A stretch of DNA of 51,238 nucleotides from Actinomycetota bacterium (GTDB taxonomy: Bacteria; Actinomycetota; Actinomycetes; Streptosporangiales; Streptosporangiaceae), in the NCBI GenBank assembly GCA_003168255.1, contig PMSU01000059.1:1-51238 (forward strand), in the 5' to 3' direction. The notes below the pieces were generated by a model. It saw only the letters and a program-made list of their open reading frames with translations, searched no databases and was not told the DNA's origin. Shown here piece after piece: positions 39,598 through 47,924 of this stretch (position 1 is the first letter of the stretch; each line of letters begins with the position of its first letter). The position numbers and the translations under genes are program-made.

Positions 39598-40302
39598 GTG
39601 TCATCAGCCCAGCAGCAACCCGGCCAGGCAGGCCCGTCGGTGCGCAGTGCCGCGGCTGCCATGCCCGTCGCGTCGGACGCGAAACCCGATGTGTACCGGT
39701 CGCCGATGGCTCTCGTGGTCTGGTGGGTATGGATCGCCTTCGCCGCCGCCAACCTGATCGATCTCGCGGTGCAAGGGCACGACCATTTTGCGGCTGTGGT
39801 TGCCGCCGTCCTGATCCTGATCACTGGCGTGACCTACGTAGGGGCGTTTCGCCCCCGGGTACTCGCCGATGACGAGGGCATGACGATCAGGAATCCGCTG
39901 CGTGATCACTGGGTGCCCTGGGGCAGCGTGGAGAGCCTGAACCTGGGCGACTCGCTTCAGGTCCGCTGCTGCTGGCAGGACGGTGGCCCGCAGCGCAAGA
40001 AGCTGTATGGCTGGGCGGTGCACTCGCCGCGCCGCAGCAGGCTCAAGGCCGAGACTCGCGCACGACGCAGCGTCAGGTCGGCGGAGCGGCGGTCCCCTTC
40101 CTTCAGCCGGCTGCCGCCGGAAGCCAGGGAAGCCATGACCAAGACGGACGTGGAGCACATCGCCGAGGCGCTGGAAGCCCGTGCCGCCAAGGCGCGCGCG
40201 GCCGGCGCCGAGGCCGGGCGGCCGGCGGCCACCTGGGACCGGCTGGCCATTGCCGCGCTCGTGGTCCCTGTCGCGGTGCTGATAGTGGTCGCAGCGACCT
40301 GA
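39598..40302 (+). CDS. PH-domain membrane protein (Rv3304-like)
   Basis: 234 residues from GTG 39598, with GCGGAGTC upstream; longer forms are open to 39499. Two helices (MALVVWWVWIAFAAANLIDLAV and FAAVVAAVLILITGVTYVGAF) precede a PH-like domain with FRPRVLADDEGMTIRNPLRDHWVPWGSVESLNLGD, the bacterial PH (bPH) pattern. A basic, Ala-rich segment and a C-terminal helix follow. The role is unknown. Its position beside lpdA is conserved in actinobacteria, which supports the call. Confidence 0.85.
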   Translation: MSSAQQQPGQAGPSVRSAAAAMPVASDAKPDVYRSPMALVVWWVWIAFAAANLIDLAVQGHDHFAAVVAAVLILITGVTYVGAFRPRVLADDEGMTIRNPLRDHWVPWGSVESLNLGDSLQVRCCWQDGGPQRKKLYGWAVHSPRRSRLKAETRARRSVRSAERRSPSFSRLPPEAREAMTKTDVEHIAEALEARAAKARAAGAEAGRPAATWDRLAIAALVVPVAVLIVVAAT

Positions 40303-40307
40303 TCTGA

Positions 40308-40470
40308 TCAGGAACCGATCGAACGGCAGGGCCTGTCCCGCAGCGAGGTGACATAGTCGGCCGGCGCCGACGCCTCCTCCGCGGCGTCTGCCAGGATGCC
40401 GAGATACCAGGCCGAGGGCAGGCCGCCCTCATATCCATTCAGCACATACAGCCAGGCCGCGGCGTCACCC
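40308..40470 (-). pseudogene. 3' remnant of a gamma-glutamylcyclotransferase-like gene
   Basis: Reading leftward to a TGA at 40308-40310, about 45 codons give AAWLYVLNGYEGGLPSAWYL and then LADAAEEASAPADYVTSL and RDRPCRSIGS. This is the C-terminus of the AIG2/GGCT-like proteins often divergent from lpdA in actinomycetes. The catalytic N-terminal two thirds, including the YGSN-type nucleotide loop and active glutamate, are missing: the recognisable part stops at the lpdA promoter. It therefore looks like a deletion remnant. Codon use is still gene-like, suggesting recent loss. Confidence 0.75.
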
Positions 40471-40517
40471 TGGTGCGGTGCTCCGGCTGGGTGCCAGATA
40501 CGCCAGAATGAGGCATC

Positions 40518-41921
40518 GTGAGCCAGCCAAGCGCGCGCATCGCGATAATCGGCGGGGGGCCCGGCGGATACGAGGCGGCCCTGGTCGCCGCACAGCTCGG
40601 CGCCGAGGTCATCGTGGCGGACACCGACGGCCTCGGCGGTGCCTGCGTACTTACCGACTGCGTGCCGTCAAAGACGCTGATCGAGACCTCCGGCGCAATG
40701 GCCGCGCTGACCGGCTCTGCCGACCTGGGCATCCAGATCGGCGGCGGTCAGGGCCAGCCGCTGGCCAGGGGCAAGGTCGACGCCCCCCGCCTGTACCGGC
40801 GGGTGAAGGCACTGGCCAGGGCGCAATCCGCCGATGTAGCGGTCCGCCTCGCGGCGGAGGGCGTCGAGGTCATCACCGGTCCCGGCCGGCTGTCAGGCCC
40901 GCAAGCCGTGACCGTCGGTCGGCGGGAGATCACCGCCGATGCCGTGCTCATCGCGACTGGCGCACGGCCGCGGATACTGCCCGGCGCCGAGCCCGACGGC
41001 GAGCGCATCTTGAACTGGCGGCAGCTGTACGACCTCGACGAACTGCCCGAGGAGCTGGTGGTCGTCGGCTCAGGGGTGACGGGAGCCGAGTTCGCGAGCG
41101 CCTACCAGGCACTTGGCTCCAGGGTGACCCTGGTCTCCTCCCGCAGCCGGGTGCTGCCGCACGAGGACGCCGACGCCGCCGTGGTGATCGAGGGCGTGTT
41201 CCGCCGTAACGGGATGACCGTCCTCGGCAAGTCCAGGGCAGCGGGGGTGAAGCGGACGGGCCACGGCGTGATCGTCACCCTGGCGGATGGCAGGACGGTG
41301 GCCGGATCGCATTGCCTGCTCACGGTGGGCATGACGCCGGCCACCCGCGAGCTCGGCCTGGAGGATGCGGGCGTCCGGCTGGACAGCAGCGGGTTCGTTC
41401 AGGTGAACAGGGTGTCCCGGACCTCGGTTCCCGGCGTGTACGCCGCCGGTGACTGCACCGGCGTGATGATGCTGGCCTCCGTCGCGGCGATGCAGGGCCG
41501 GATCGCGATGTGGCACGCCCTGGGCGAGGCGGTGCAGCCACTTCGGCTGAGCCACGTGGCCGCGACCATCTTCACCGACCCGGAGATCGCCACCGTCGGC
41601 GTGTCGCATGCGGCCGTCATGTCAGGGGACGTGGCCGCCCGGGTGGTGAAGCTCCCGCTGGCCACCAATGCGCGCGCGAAGATGGCCGGGCTGCGGGACG
41701 GTTTCGTCAAGCTGTTCGCGCGGCCGGATACCGGGGTAGTGCTCGGCGGGGTGGTGGTGGCGGCACGGGCGAGCGAGCTGATCCTGCCGGTCTCGCTGGC
41801 TGTGGAGCAGCGGCTCACCGTGGACCAGATAGCGCACACCTTCGCGGTGTATCCGTCGCTGTCCGGCAGCCTGACCGAGGCAGCCCGCCAGCTCATGCAG
41901 TCCGCGGCCGAGGCGGACTGA
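40518..41921 (+). CDS. lpdA: LpdA-type NAD(P)H:quinone oxidoreductase flavoprotein
   Basis: 467 residues, pyridine-nucleotide disulphide oxidoreductase fold. FAD loop IIGGGPGGYEAALVAAQLG; redox Cys pair in GGACVLTDCVPSK (Cys43, Cys48); NAD loop VVVGSGVTGAEFASAY; and GVYAAGDCTG. The C-terminal His-x4-Glu of true lipoamide dehydrogenases is replaced (FAVYPSLSGSLTE), as in mycobacterial LpdA (Rv3303c), which reduces quinones instead. That protein, as I recall, lacks the first cysteine, whereas both are present here. A GTG start is used. It stands alone; the divergent partner gene is a remnant. Confidence 0.92.
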   Translation: MSQPSARIAIIGGGPGGYEAALVAAQLGAEVIVADTDGLGGACVLTDCVPSKTLIETSGAMAALTGSADLGIQIGGGQGQPLARGKVDAPRLYRRVKALARAQSADVAVRLAAEGVEVITGPGRLSGPQAVTVGRREITADAVLIATGARPRILPGAEPDGERILNWRQLYDLDELPEELVVVGSGVTGAEFASAYQALGSRVTLVSSRSRVLPHEDADAAVVIEGVFRRNGMTVLGKSRAAGVKRTGHGVIVTLADGRTVAGSHCLLTVGMTPATRELGLEDAGVRLDSSGFVQVNRVSRTSVPGVYAAGDCTGVMMLASVAAMQGRIAMWHALGEAVQPLRLSHVAATIFTDPEIATVGVSHAAVMSGDVAARVVKLPLATNARAKMAGLRDGFVKLFARPDTGVVLGGVVVAARASELILPVSLAVEQRLTVDQIAHTFAVYPSLSGSLTEAARQLMQSAAEAD

Positions 41922-41950
41922 GCACAAGCCCCCCGTCACGTCCCTGGCTT

Positions 41951-42292
41951 TCAGTGCGTGGGGTGGCCGAGGTCGGGGTCGTTGGGCACCGGCAGCCTGT
42001 GCTGGCGCAGCCGTGCCACCCTGATGTCGTCCGCGTAGATGGCCACCGTGAACAGGCTGCCGACCAGGGCCAGCGCGGGAACCATGACCCGCAGCCAGGG
42101 CGGACCCGGCAGCAGCGCCAGCCCCAGGCAAATCGGGATCATCACGGTCAGGTGCCGCAGGATGACCCGCACCCGCCAGCCAGCATCGGTCAGCTCGTGC
42201 CGGACCCAGTCACGGTGCTCGGCCCGCAGCCTGAATCCGACGGCGAACAGTAGTTTCCCGGCCACGCTGGGATCGCCTGGCAGCCTGCTCAC
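41951..42292 (-). CDS. DUF5313-like small membrane protein
   Basis: 113 residues from GTG 42292 (GCGGAGA upstream); the frame is open to 42355. The N-terminal AGKLLFAVGFRLRAEHRDWVRHELTDAGW, then two adjacent helices (LTVMIPICLGLALLPG and WLRVMVPALALVGSLFTVAIYADDI), fit the DUF5313 family of two-helix proteins with an R(E/D)WV segment. No function is known. It is convergent with lpdA. Confidence 0.75.
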   Translation of the reverse strand: MSRLPGDPSVAGKLLFAVGFRLRAEHRDWVRHELTDAGWRVRVILRHLTVMIPICLGLALLPGPPWLRVMVPALALVGSLFTVAIYADDIRVARLRQHRLPVPNDPDLGHPTH

Positions 42293-42348
42293 CGCTGTCT
42301 CCGCGCTCTCGGGACCCTGGACACTACAGGCTCGCACAGTCCTCCACG

Positions 42349-42393
42349 ATCGCAAGAGTTAGGAGCGTGATCACGCCACTAACTCTTTGCGAT
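42349..42393 (-). terminator. Nested inverted repeat after the CFA operon
   Basis: A 14-base arm (42349-42362) pairs with 42379-42393, one base bulged. The interior holds the perfect palindrome GCGTGATCACGC (42365-42376). It lies between the last gene of the leftward operon and the DUF5313 gene and probably terminates the operon. The architecture and GTGATCAC core match the groES-groEL element. Confidence 0.7.
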
Positions 42394-42408
42394 AACGCGG
42401 TCGGCGGC

Positions 42409-43212
42409 TTATCGGCTGCGCGGCGGCAGCGGGAGGAAGCCGCTGGTACGGGCGGCATAGTCGGCGTAGCCGGGGCGCGTCTTGACCATCCGTTTCTCGG
42501 TCAGCCGCTTACCCGAGCCCCAGACGAGCAGATAGGTCATCAGCAGCGGCGAGATCACCGTGGCCAGGCTCGCCCAGGACCCGCAGCCGATCATGAAGAT
42601 GCCCCACCAGGCGCAGGCGTCGCCGAAGTAGTTCGGATGGCGGGTGTACCGCCATAGCCCCCGGTCCATGATCTTGCCGTGGTTCGCCCGGTCGGCCTTG
42701 AATCGTTCGAGCTGCCGGTCGCCGACCGCTTCGAGGAGCAGCCCGCACAACCAGAGCAGGCAGCCGATGACCAGCAGCGGGACCAGCGGCCGCCCGGCGA
42801 ACATGCCGACCTGAACGGGGAGCGAGATCAGCCAGATGAGGGCGCCCTGAGCCAGGTAAATGGTCCGCAACGCGTACCAGGAACGATTCCCTTTCGCCTT
42901 GTCCAGCAGGTCCGCATACCGGGGATCCTCGCCGGCCCCCCGGCTGCGCCAGAAGATGTGCGTCGCGAGGCGTAGCCCCCAGATCACGGTCACCGCGGCC
43001 AACAGAACCCGCCGCGCCTCCTGCCCGTGCCCGGCCGAGCTGGCCAGGGAGACGACGGCTACCACGGCGAAGCCGAGGCCCCACGCGATGTCCGCGACGT
43101 TGTGCCGTCCCAGCGCCACCCCTGCCGCGAAGGTCGCCAGCATCAGGACCAGGACGCCGCCGCCGCTGAGCGCCAGCGTGACGCCCAGCGATCCGCTGGC
43201 GGCGCCGGTCAT
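42409..43212 (-). CDS. DUF1295 membrane protein (steroid 5-alpha-reductase-like)
   Basis: 267 residues, six or more helices. The C-terminal signature is WRYTRHPNYFGDACAWWGIFM, followed by LLVWGSGKRLTEKRM and PGYADYAARTSGFLP, as in DUF1295 and related ICMT/5-alpha-reductase NADPH-dependent enzymes. It is the last gene of the leftward operon and its ATG overlaps the preceding stop. In Mycobacterium Rv0446c holds the same place beside ufaA1, so a lipid-reduction role is plausible. The frame extends to 43386, but the overlap start is favoured. Confidence 0.9.
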   Translation of the reverse strand: MTGAASGSLGVTLALSGGGVLVLMLATFAAGVALGRHNVADIAWGLGFAVVAVVSLASSAGHGQEARRVLLAAVTVIWGLRLATHIFWRSRGAGEDPRYADLLDKAKGNRSWYALRTIYLAQGALIWLISLPVQVGMFAGRPLVPLLVIGCLLWLCGLLLEAVGDRQLERFKADRANHGKIMDRGLWRYTRHPNYFGDACAWWGIFMIGCGSWASLATVISPLLMTYLLVWGSGKRLTEKRMVKTRPGYADYAARTSGFLPLPPRSR

Positions 43213-44567
43213 CCCTGCGGCCAGGCGGCTGCCGCCCGCCGGACCGCCAGGATCTGGTGCACTCCCATCCGCCCTTCCTCGAAGGCCAGCGCCCCTCCGT
43301 TCAGATAAAGCATCCAAACCCTGACCTGCTCGGCGCCGATCAGGCGGGTGATCTCGGTCTTCCGCTGCTCGAAATTGCCGAGCCATGCCCGGATGGTCCG
43401 GACGTAGTCCTCGCGCATCGCCTCGGCGTGCACAACCTCCAATCCTGCCGCCTCCATCAGGTCGATCGTCTCGCCGACCGGCCGCATGTGCATGTCAGGC
43501 GCGATGTAGGACTCGATGAACGCGCCGCCGCCAGGAGCCTGCCCGTCCCGGGACATCTGCTGGATCAGCAGGCGGCCGTCGTCGGCCAGCAGCCGGTGCA
43601 GCTGGGCGCAGAATCGCGGGTACTGGCTGGCTCCGACGTGCTCGCCCATCTCGATGGACGTGATCGCGTCGTATCGCTCGCCGCCGATCTCGCGATAGTC
43701 CTGGACCTGGACCGTCACGAGCTGGTCGAGGCCGAGATCGCGGACCCGGCCGGCCACGAAGGCGCCCTGCTCGCCGGACAGGGTCACGGCCGTCACCTGG
43801 GCGCCGTAGTCACGGGCCGCATGGATGCTGAGGGATCCCCAGCCGCAGCCGACGTCGAGCAGCCGCATGCCGGGCGCGAGCCGCAGCTTGCGGCAGATCG
43901 AGTCCAGCTTGGCGCGCTGCGCGTCTTGCAGGGTGTACCCGGCGTCGGCGGACTCCCAGCGGGCGCAGGAGTAGGCCATCTGCGGGTCAAGCAGCAGCTG
44001 GTAGAAGGCGGCGGTCAGGTCGTAGTGGTGGGCGATGACCGCCTTGTCGCGGGCCCGGCTGTGCAGGCGGCCCGACACCCGGGCCTGCGAGGCCGGCGGC
44101 CTGGGCGGCGGGCCGAGCACGCCGGCCGCGCCGAGCGCCACGCCGGCCGCGCCGAGCGCCACGGCGGCCCTGACCGTCGACGCCCAGCCTTTCGCGGTGA
44201 TCCTCGACCCGCTGAGATTGCGCTCTCGCCCGGTACGCCAGGCCAGCCGCAGCACCTCGGTCAGGTCACCCTCGATGTCAAGCTCGCCGGTGACATAGGC
44301 CTGCGCGACGCCCAGCTCACTGGGATGCCACAGCAGCCTGCGCAGCGCCATGGGCGTCCGCAGCACTACAACGGGCGGGCCGGCCGGGCCCGCCTCGCTG
44401 CCGTCCCACGCCCGCAGCCGGATCGGCAGCTCCCCCCTCGAGAACTGCTCGGCTAGCGGGGCGAGACGTTGCGAGACGCCGGCCCGGCTGCCGCCCGCGC
44501 CGCGCCTGGCCCGGCCGGCGGCGCCGCCATGACCGGCCCGGCTGGCTGCGCCGCCATGCCCGGTCAT
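43209..44567 (-). CDS. Cyclopropane-fatty-acid-synthase-like methyltransferase, copy 2
   Basis: 452 residues. An N-terminal lipid-binding domain of about 150 residues precedes the SAM-binding core: HHYDLTAAFYQLLLDPQMAYSCA, LLDVGCGWGSLSIHAA, VTLSGEQGAF and FIESYIAPDMHM. CFA synthases use S-adenosylmethionine to add a methylene or methyl group across lipid double bonds. The N-terminus begins with a Gly/Ala/Arg-rich stretch. The ATG overlaps the stop of the upstream CFA gene; the TGA overlaps the DUF1295 ATG. This is the second such enzyme of the operon. Confidence 0.93.
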   Translation of the reverse strand: MTGHGGAASRAGHGGAAGRARRGAGGSRAGVSQRLAPLAEQFSRGELPIRLRAWDGSEAGPAGPPVVVLRTPMALRRLLWHPSELGVAQAYVTGELDIEGDLTEVLRLAWRTGRERNLSGSRITAKGWASTVRAAVALGAAGVALGAAGVLGPPPRPPASQARVSGRLHSRARDKAVIAHHYDLTAAFYQLLLDPQMAYSCARWESADAGYTLQDAQRAKLDSICRKLRLAPGMRLLDVGCGWGSLSIHAARDYGAQVTAVTLSGEQGAFVAGRVRDLGLDQLVTVQVQDYREIGGERYDAITSIEMGEHVGASQYPRFCAQLHRLLADDGRLLIQQMSRDGQAPGGGAFIESYIAPDMHMRPVGETIDLMEAAGLEVVHAEAMREDYVRTIRAWLGNFEQRKTEITRLIGAEQVRVWMLYLNGGALAFEEGRMGVHQILAVRRAAAAWPQG

Positions 44568-45928
44568 GAGTCACGCACCAGCAGGAGCTGGCAGACGTCC
44601 AGATAGGACGACTGGAATCCAGCTTCCGAATAGCACAGGTAAAGCAGCCACATCCGGTGGAACACCTCGTCGAACCCCAGGTCATGAACGTCCTCGCGGC
44701 GGGCGCAGAACTGCTCGCGCCAGATTCGCAGCGTCCGCGCGTAATCCGCGCCGAAGTCGTATCGCCCGGCCACCCGCAGCCCGGTGAACCGGGCCAGGCT
44801 GTCCTCGATCGAGGTGACCGACGGGATGATGCCGCCGGGGAAGATGTACTTGAGTATCCAGGTGTAGGTGTGGCGAGTGGCCAGCATCCGCTCGTGCTGC
44901 ATGGTGATCGTCTGTAGGCCGATCCTGCCGCCGGGCGCGAGCAGCCGGTCAAGTGCCGTGAAGTAGGCCGGCCAGTAGCGCTCGCCAACGGCCTCGATCA
45001 TCTCCACCGACAGGATCGCGTCGTATTCGCCATCCACCCTGCGGTAGTCCCGCAGTTCGACGCTGACCCGGTCGGCCAGCCCGGCGTCGGCGACGCGGCG
45101 GGCGGCCAGGACTCGCTGCTGTTCCGACAGCGTGACCGTGCGGACGGTGGCCCCCCGGGCCGCCGCGCGGATCGCCAGCTCGCCCCATCCGGTGCCTATC
45201 TCGAGCACCCGGCTGGACGGTCCCACCCGGGTCAGGTCGAGCAGGCGGTCGATCTTGCGCCGCTGGGCGGCTGCCAGCAGTTCGGCCTGCGCCACGGGCG
45301 TTCCCGCTGCGCCGGTCTCGAACAGCCCGGCCGAGTAGGTCATCGTCTCGTCGAGGAACAGCGCGAACAGCTCGTTGGACAGGTCATAGTGGCGATGGAT
45401 GTTGTCCCTGGCACCGTCCTCCGAGGCGTCTTCGGTCGGCGGGTGGCGTCGCACCGCTAGCCGGCGAAGCCGCTGTAGGGGCGGCGGCACGAGGGTGGCC
45501 AGCTGGCTCGCGAAGACGGTGAGCAGCCCGGTCAGGTCGGTGCAGTCCCAGTCGCCGGCCATGTAGGACTCGCCGAACCCGATCAGGCCGCCTGCGCCGA
45601 TGCGGGCGAAGAAGTCGTCGGGGCGATACAGCACCATTTCCGGTGTGCCGGGGCCGCCGCCGCCGGTGCAGCGCCCGCTCGGCAGCAGCACCCGTACCTG
45701 TAGCTTGGCGATGGCCCGCGCGAACACGGCCCTGGCGATCGCCGTGCGGGCCGGTGACCGCGGCACGTTGGCAACATCCGGCCACCTGGTGGGCTCCGCA
45801 GCGAGCGGCCCCGCACCGACCGGCCCCGCACCGACCGGCCCCGCACCGGCCCGCGCCGGGGTCACCCGCGCCGGGGCTATCCGAGCCGGAGCGACCCTCG
45901 TCACACCAGCCTGCGATACCTGCCTCAT
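44564..45928 (-). CDS. Cyclopropane-fatty-acid-synthase-like methyltransferase, copy 1
   Basis: 454 residues from ATG 45928, which has AAGGAG 5 bases upstream. The frame is open to 46006. The core shows HYDLSNELFALFLDETMTYSAG, VLEIGTGWGELAIRAA, VTLSEQQ, SVEMIEAVGERYW and YIFPGGIIPS. Its place between DUF1365 and DUF1295 genes is that of mycobacterial UfaA1, which is reported to form tuberculostearic (10-methyl) acid from oleate. The first 50 residues contain an Ala-Gly-Pro-Val repeat from a 15-bp DNA repeat (about 45805-45850). The ATG overlaps the DUF1365 stop. Confidence 0.93.
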   Translation of the reverse strand: MRQVSQAGVTRVAPARIAPARVTPARAGAGPVGAGPVGAGPLAAEPTRWPDVANVPRSPARTAIARAVFARAIAKLQVRVLLPSGRCTGGGGPGTPEMVLYRPDDFFARIGAGGLIGFGESYMAGDWDCTDLTGLLTVFASQLATLVPPPLQRLRRLAVRRHPPTEDASEDGARDNIHRHYDLSNELFALFLDETMTYSAGLFETGAAGTPVAQAELLAAAQRRKIDRLLDLTRVGPSSRVLEIGTGWGELAIRAAARGATVRTVTLSEQQRVLAARRVADAGLADRVSVELRDYRRVDGEYDAILSVEMIEAVGERYWPAYFTALDRLLAPGGRIGLQTITMQHERMLATRHTYTWILKYIFPGGIIPSVTSIEDSLARFTGLRVAGRYDFGADYARTLRIWREQFCARREDVHDLGFDEVFHRMWLLYLCYSEAGFQSSYLDVCQLLLVRDS

Positions 45929-46662
45929 TGGACTCCTTCCTGTGGTGCGCGGCCTGGCCTCGGCGCGATCCGCAGGCCGCGCGCGTAGAGCTTGATGCCC
46001 TGCCACCGGATGCGGCCCGCCACCACGGCGGTAGACCAGGGATGCCGGATGGCGGCCGCGAGCAGGCCCGCCGGGCCGGCCCGGACCCGGCTGCCGTGCA
46101 TGCTCGCGACGAATGGCTGCCCGCCGGGCCGGTGCAGCACGATGCTGACGGCGAGCCGGTGACCGGGCTCGGGCAGGCTCATCTGGTACCTGCCGTCAAC
46201 AGGGAAGTACGGCGAGACGTAGAACTCCTTCGCCGTCTCCGCCCGGCCGCGGGAGTCGGTTCTCAGCAGGTAGCAGTGCCGCTGCTGGTAAGTGTTGTGC
46301 ACCTCGGCGACGACGCACTCGAGCGGGCCGCCGGCGCTGTGACACCAGTAGACGGTCAGCGGGTTGAAGACATAGCCCAGTACCCGGGCGTGCGCGAGCA
46401 TCAGCACCTTCCCCCCGCCCAGGTCGATGCCGCGGGATGCGAGGAAACGGTCGAGGTTCTCCCGGATGCTCCGCTGCGGGTCGCCGAGATGATCCTCCGG
46501 GCGGAATTGCGCGAGCAGCGCCAGCCCGCGGCGGAACCGCGGGATGTGATCCAGATCGACCAGCCACTGGTAGCTGCGGTAGCTGAAGACGTTGCGCAGC
46601 GGTGCCGTCCGCGCGTGGGTGATCCGGCACTCGTAGATGGCCGGCCCGCGTCCCGGGGTCAC
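45925..46662 (-). CDS. DUF1365 family protein
   Basis: 245 residues from GTG 46662, whose first bases overlap the upstream TGA (GTGA). The family pattern is clear: IYECRITHARTAPLRNVFSYRSYQWLVDLD, LGYVFNPLTVYWCHS, VVAEVHNTYQQRHCYLL, KEFYVSPYFPVDGRYQMSL. DUF1365 genes almost always lie between an FAD amine-oxidase-like gene and a cfa-type gene, as here. Their activity is undefined but tied to modified fatty acids. A longer frame to 46965 overlaps the oxidoreductase and is not supported. Confidence 0.92.
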   Translation of the reverse strand: MTPGRGPAIYECRITHARTAPLRNVFSYRSYQWLVDLDHIPRFRRGLALLAQFRPEDHLGDPQRSIRENLDRFLASRGIDLGGGKVLMLAHARVLGYVFNPLTVYWCHSAGGPLECVVAEVHNTYQQRHCYLLRTDSRGRAETAKEFYVSPYFPVDGRYQMSLPEPGHRLAVSIVLHRPGGQPFVASMHGSRVRAGPAGLLAAAIRHPWSTAVVAGRIRWQGIKLYARGLRIAPRPGRAPQEGVQ

Positions 46663-47924
46663 CACTGGCTCCCGAGCGACGCGGCGGCGGCGACTCCCGA
46701 GCGGCATCCGTCCTCGTGAAAGCCCCAGCCGTGGTAGGCGCCGGCATAGGCGGTGACCGCGTTGCTGAGTGCAGGCAGCCGGCGCTGTGCCGCTACTGAC
46801 TCCTGGGTGTAGACGGGGTGCGCGTAGTTCATCCGGGCGAGCACGCGTTCCGGCGCTACCCGGTCGCCCGGGTTGAGGGTGACGATGTAGTCCTGGCCAG
46901 CGGGCAGCCGCTGTAGCCGGTTCATGTCGTAGCTGACCCGTACCTGGCCGGTCACGGCGGTGCACGAGGCGAGCTCGTAGTTCCAGGATGCCCGGACATT
47001 GCTGCTGGTCGGCAGCAGCGCGGAGTCGTTGTGCAGGATCGTCGGGTTCCGGGTGTAGCGGAAGGCCCCGAGCACCTCCTTCTCGGCCGGGGTCGGGTCG
47101 CCGAGCAGCCGCAGTGCCTGATCCGGATGCGTGGCGATGACGACGGCATCGAACACCCGCGCCTGATCACCCTGGTCACGAATTTCCACGCCGCCAGGGA
47201 ACCGGCACACCACGCGCACCGGTGCCGAGGTCGCCACCTCGGTCAGCCGCGCGGCGATCCGCTCCACATACACGCGGGAGCCGCCCTGAACCGTCCGCCA
47301 TGGCGGCGAGCCCGTCACCGCCAGCAGGCCATGGTTGGCCAGGAACGTGAACAGGTACTTGGCCGGGTAGCCAAGCGCGGTCTGCGGCGGGCACGACCAC
47401 ACGGCCGCGACGAGCGGGACGGCGAAGTGCGCGATGAAGTACGCGGAGAAGCCGCCGCCGTCCAGGAACTGGCCGACGGTGCGGCCGCTGTCCTCCCCGT
47501 CCACCAGGCTTCGTGCGGCGCGGTGGAACCTGCGGACCTCGGTGAGCATCCGCAGGTAGCGGCCGCGTCCCACGGGCAGCCCGGCGATGATGCCGCGCAG
47601 GCCCCGCTTGCCCGCGTATTGCAGGCCGCAGCCGAGGCAGCGCACGGACATGCTCATCTCGGAGTCCTGGGTGCTCACGCCGAGCTCGGTGAACAGCCTG
47701 GTCAGCAGGGGATAGGTGCGTTCGTTGTGAACGATGAACCCGGTGTCCACGGCCAGCTCGCTGCCGTCGGCGGCGACAACCATGTGCGTGTCGGCGTGGC
47801 CGCCCAGCCGGTCGTCGGCCTCGAAGAGCGTCACCTCGTTCCCGCTGGTCCCGCGGCCGAGCACGTACGCCGCGGTCAGGCCGGCCACCCCGCTGCCGAC
47901 CACGGCTATCCGCCGGCCGGTCAT
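46659..47924 (-). CDS. FAD-dependent amine-oxidase-like oxidoreductase
   Basis: 421 residues. The N-terminal Rossmann loop IAVVGSGVAGLTAAYVLGR and the FEADDRLGGHADT segment bind FAD. A conserved DTGFIVHNERTYPLLTRLFTELGV follows, and the C-terminal YAGAYHGWGFHEDGCRSG is typical of the COG2907 type. It corresponds to mycobacterial Rv0449c in an identical gene order, and related flavoproteins act with CFA-like methyltransferases in branched-fatty-acid formation. The ATG overlaps the stop of the upstream membrane-protein gene; the stop overlaps the DUF1365 GTG. Confidence 0.93.
   Translation of the reverse strand: MTGRRIAVVGSGVAGLTAAYVLGRGTSGNEVTLFEADDRLGGHADTHMVVAADGSELAVDTGFIVHNERTYPLLTRLFTELGVSTQDSEMSMSVRCLGCGLQYAGKRGLRGIIAGLPVGRGRYLRMLTEVRRFHRAARSLVDGEDSGRTVGQFLDGGGFSAYFIAHFAVPLVAAVWSCPPQTALGYPAKYLFTFLANHGLLAVTGSPPWRTVQGGSRVYVERIAARLTEVATSAPVRVVCRFPGGVEIRDQGDQARVFDAVVIATHPDQALRLLGDPTPAEKEVLGAFRYTRNPTILHNDSALLPTSSNVRASWNYELASCTAVTGQVRVSYDMNRLQRLPAGQDYIVTLNPGDRVAPERVLARMNYAHPVYTQESVAAQRRLPALSNAVTAYAGAYHGWGFHEDGCRSGVAAAASLGSQW

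Noticed and set aside
41510..42253. 247-codon + frame over the end of lpdA and the DUF5313 gene
   Set aside because: Arg/Gly/Ala-rich out-of-frame translation of GC-rich DNA; both overlapped genes have clear families.
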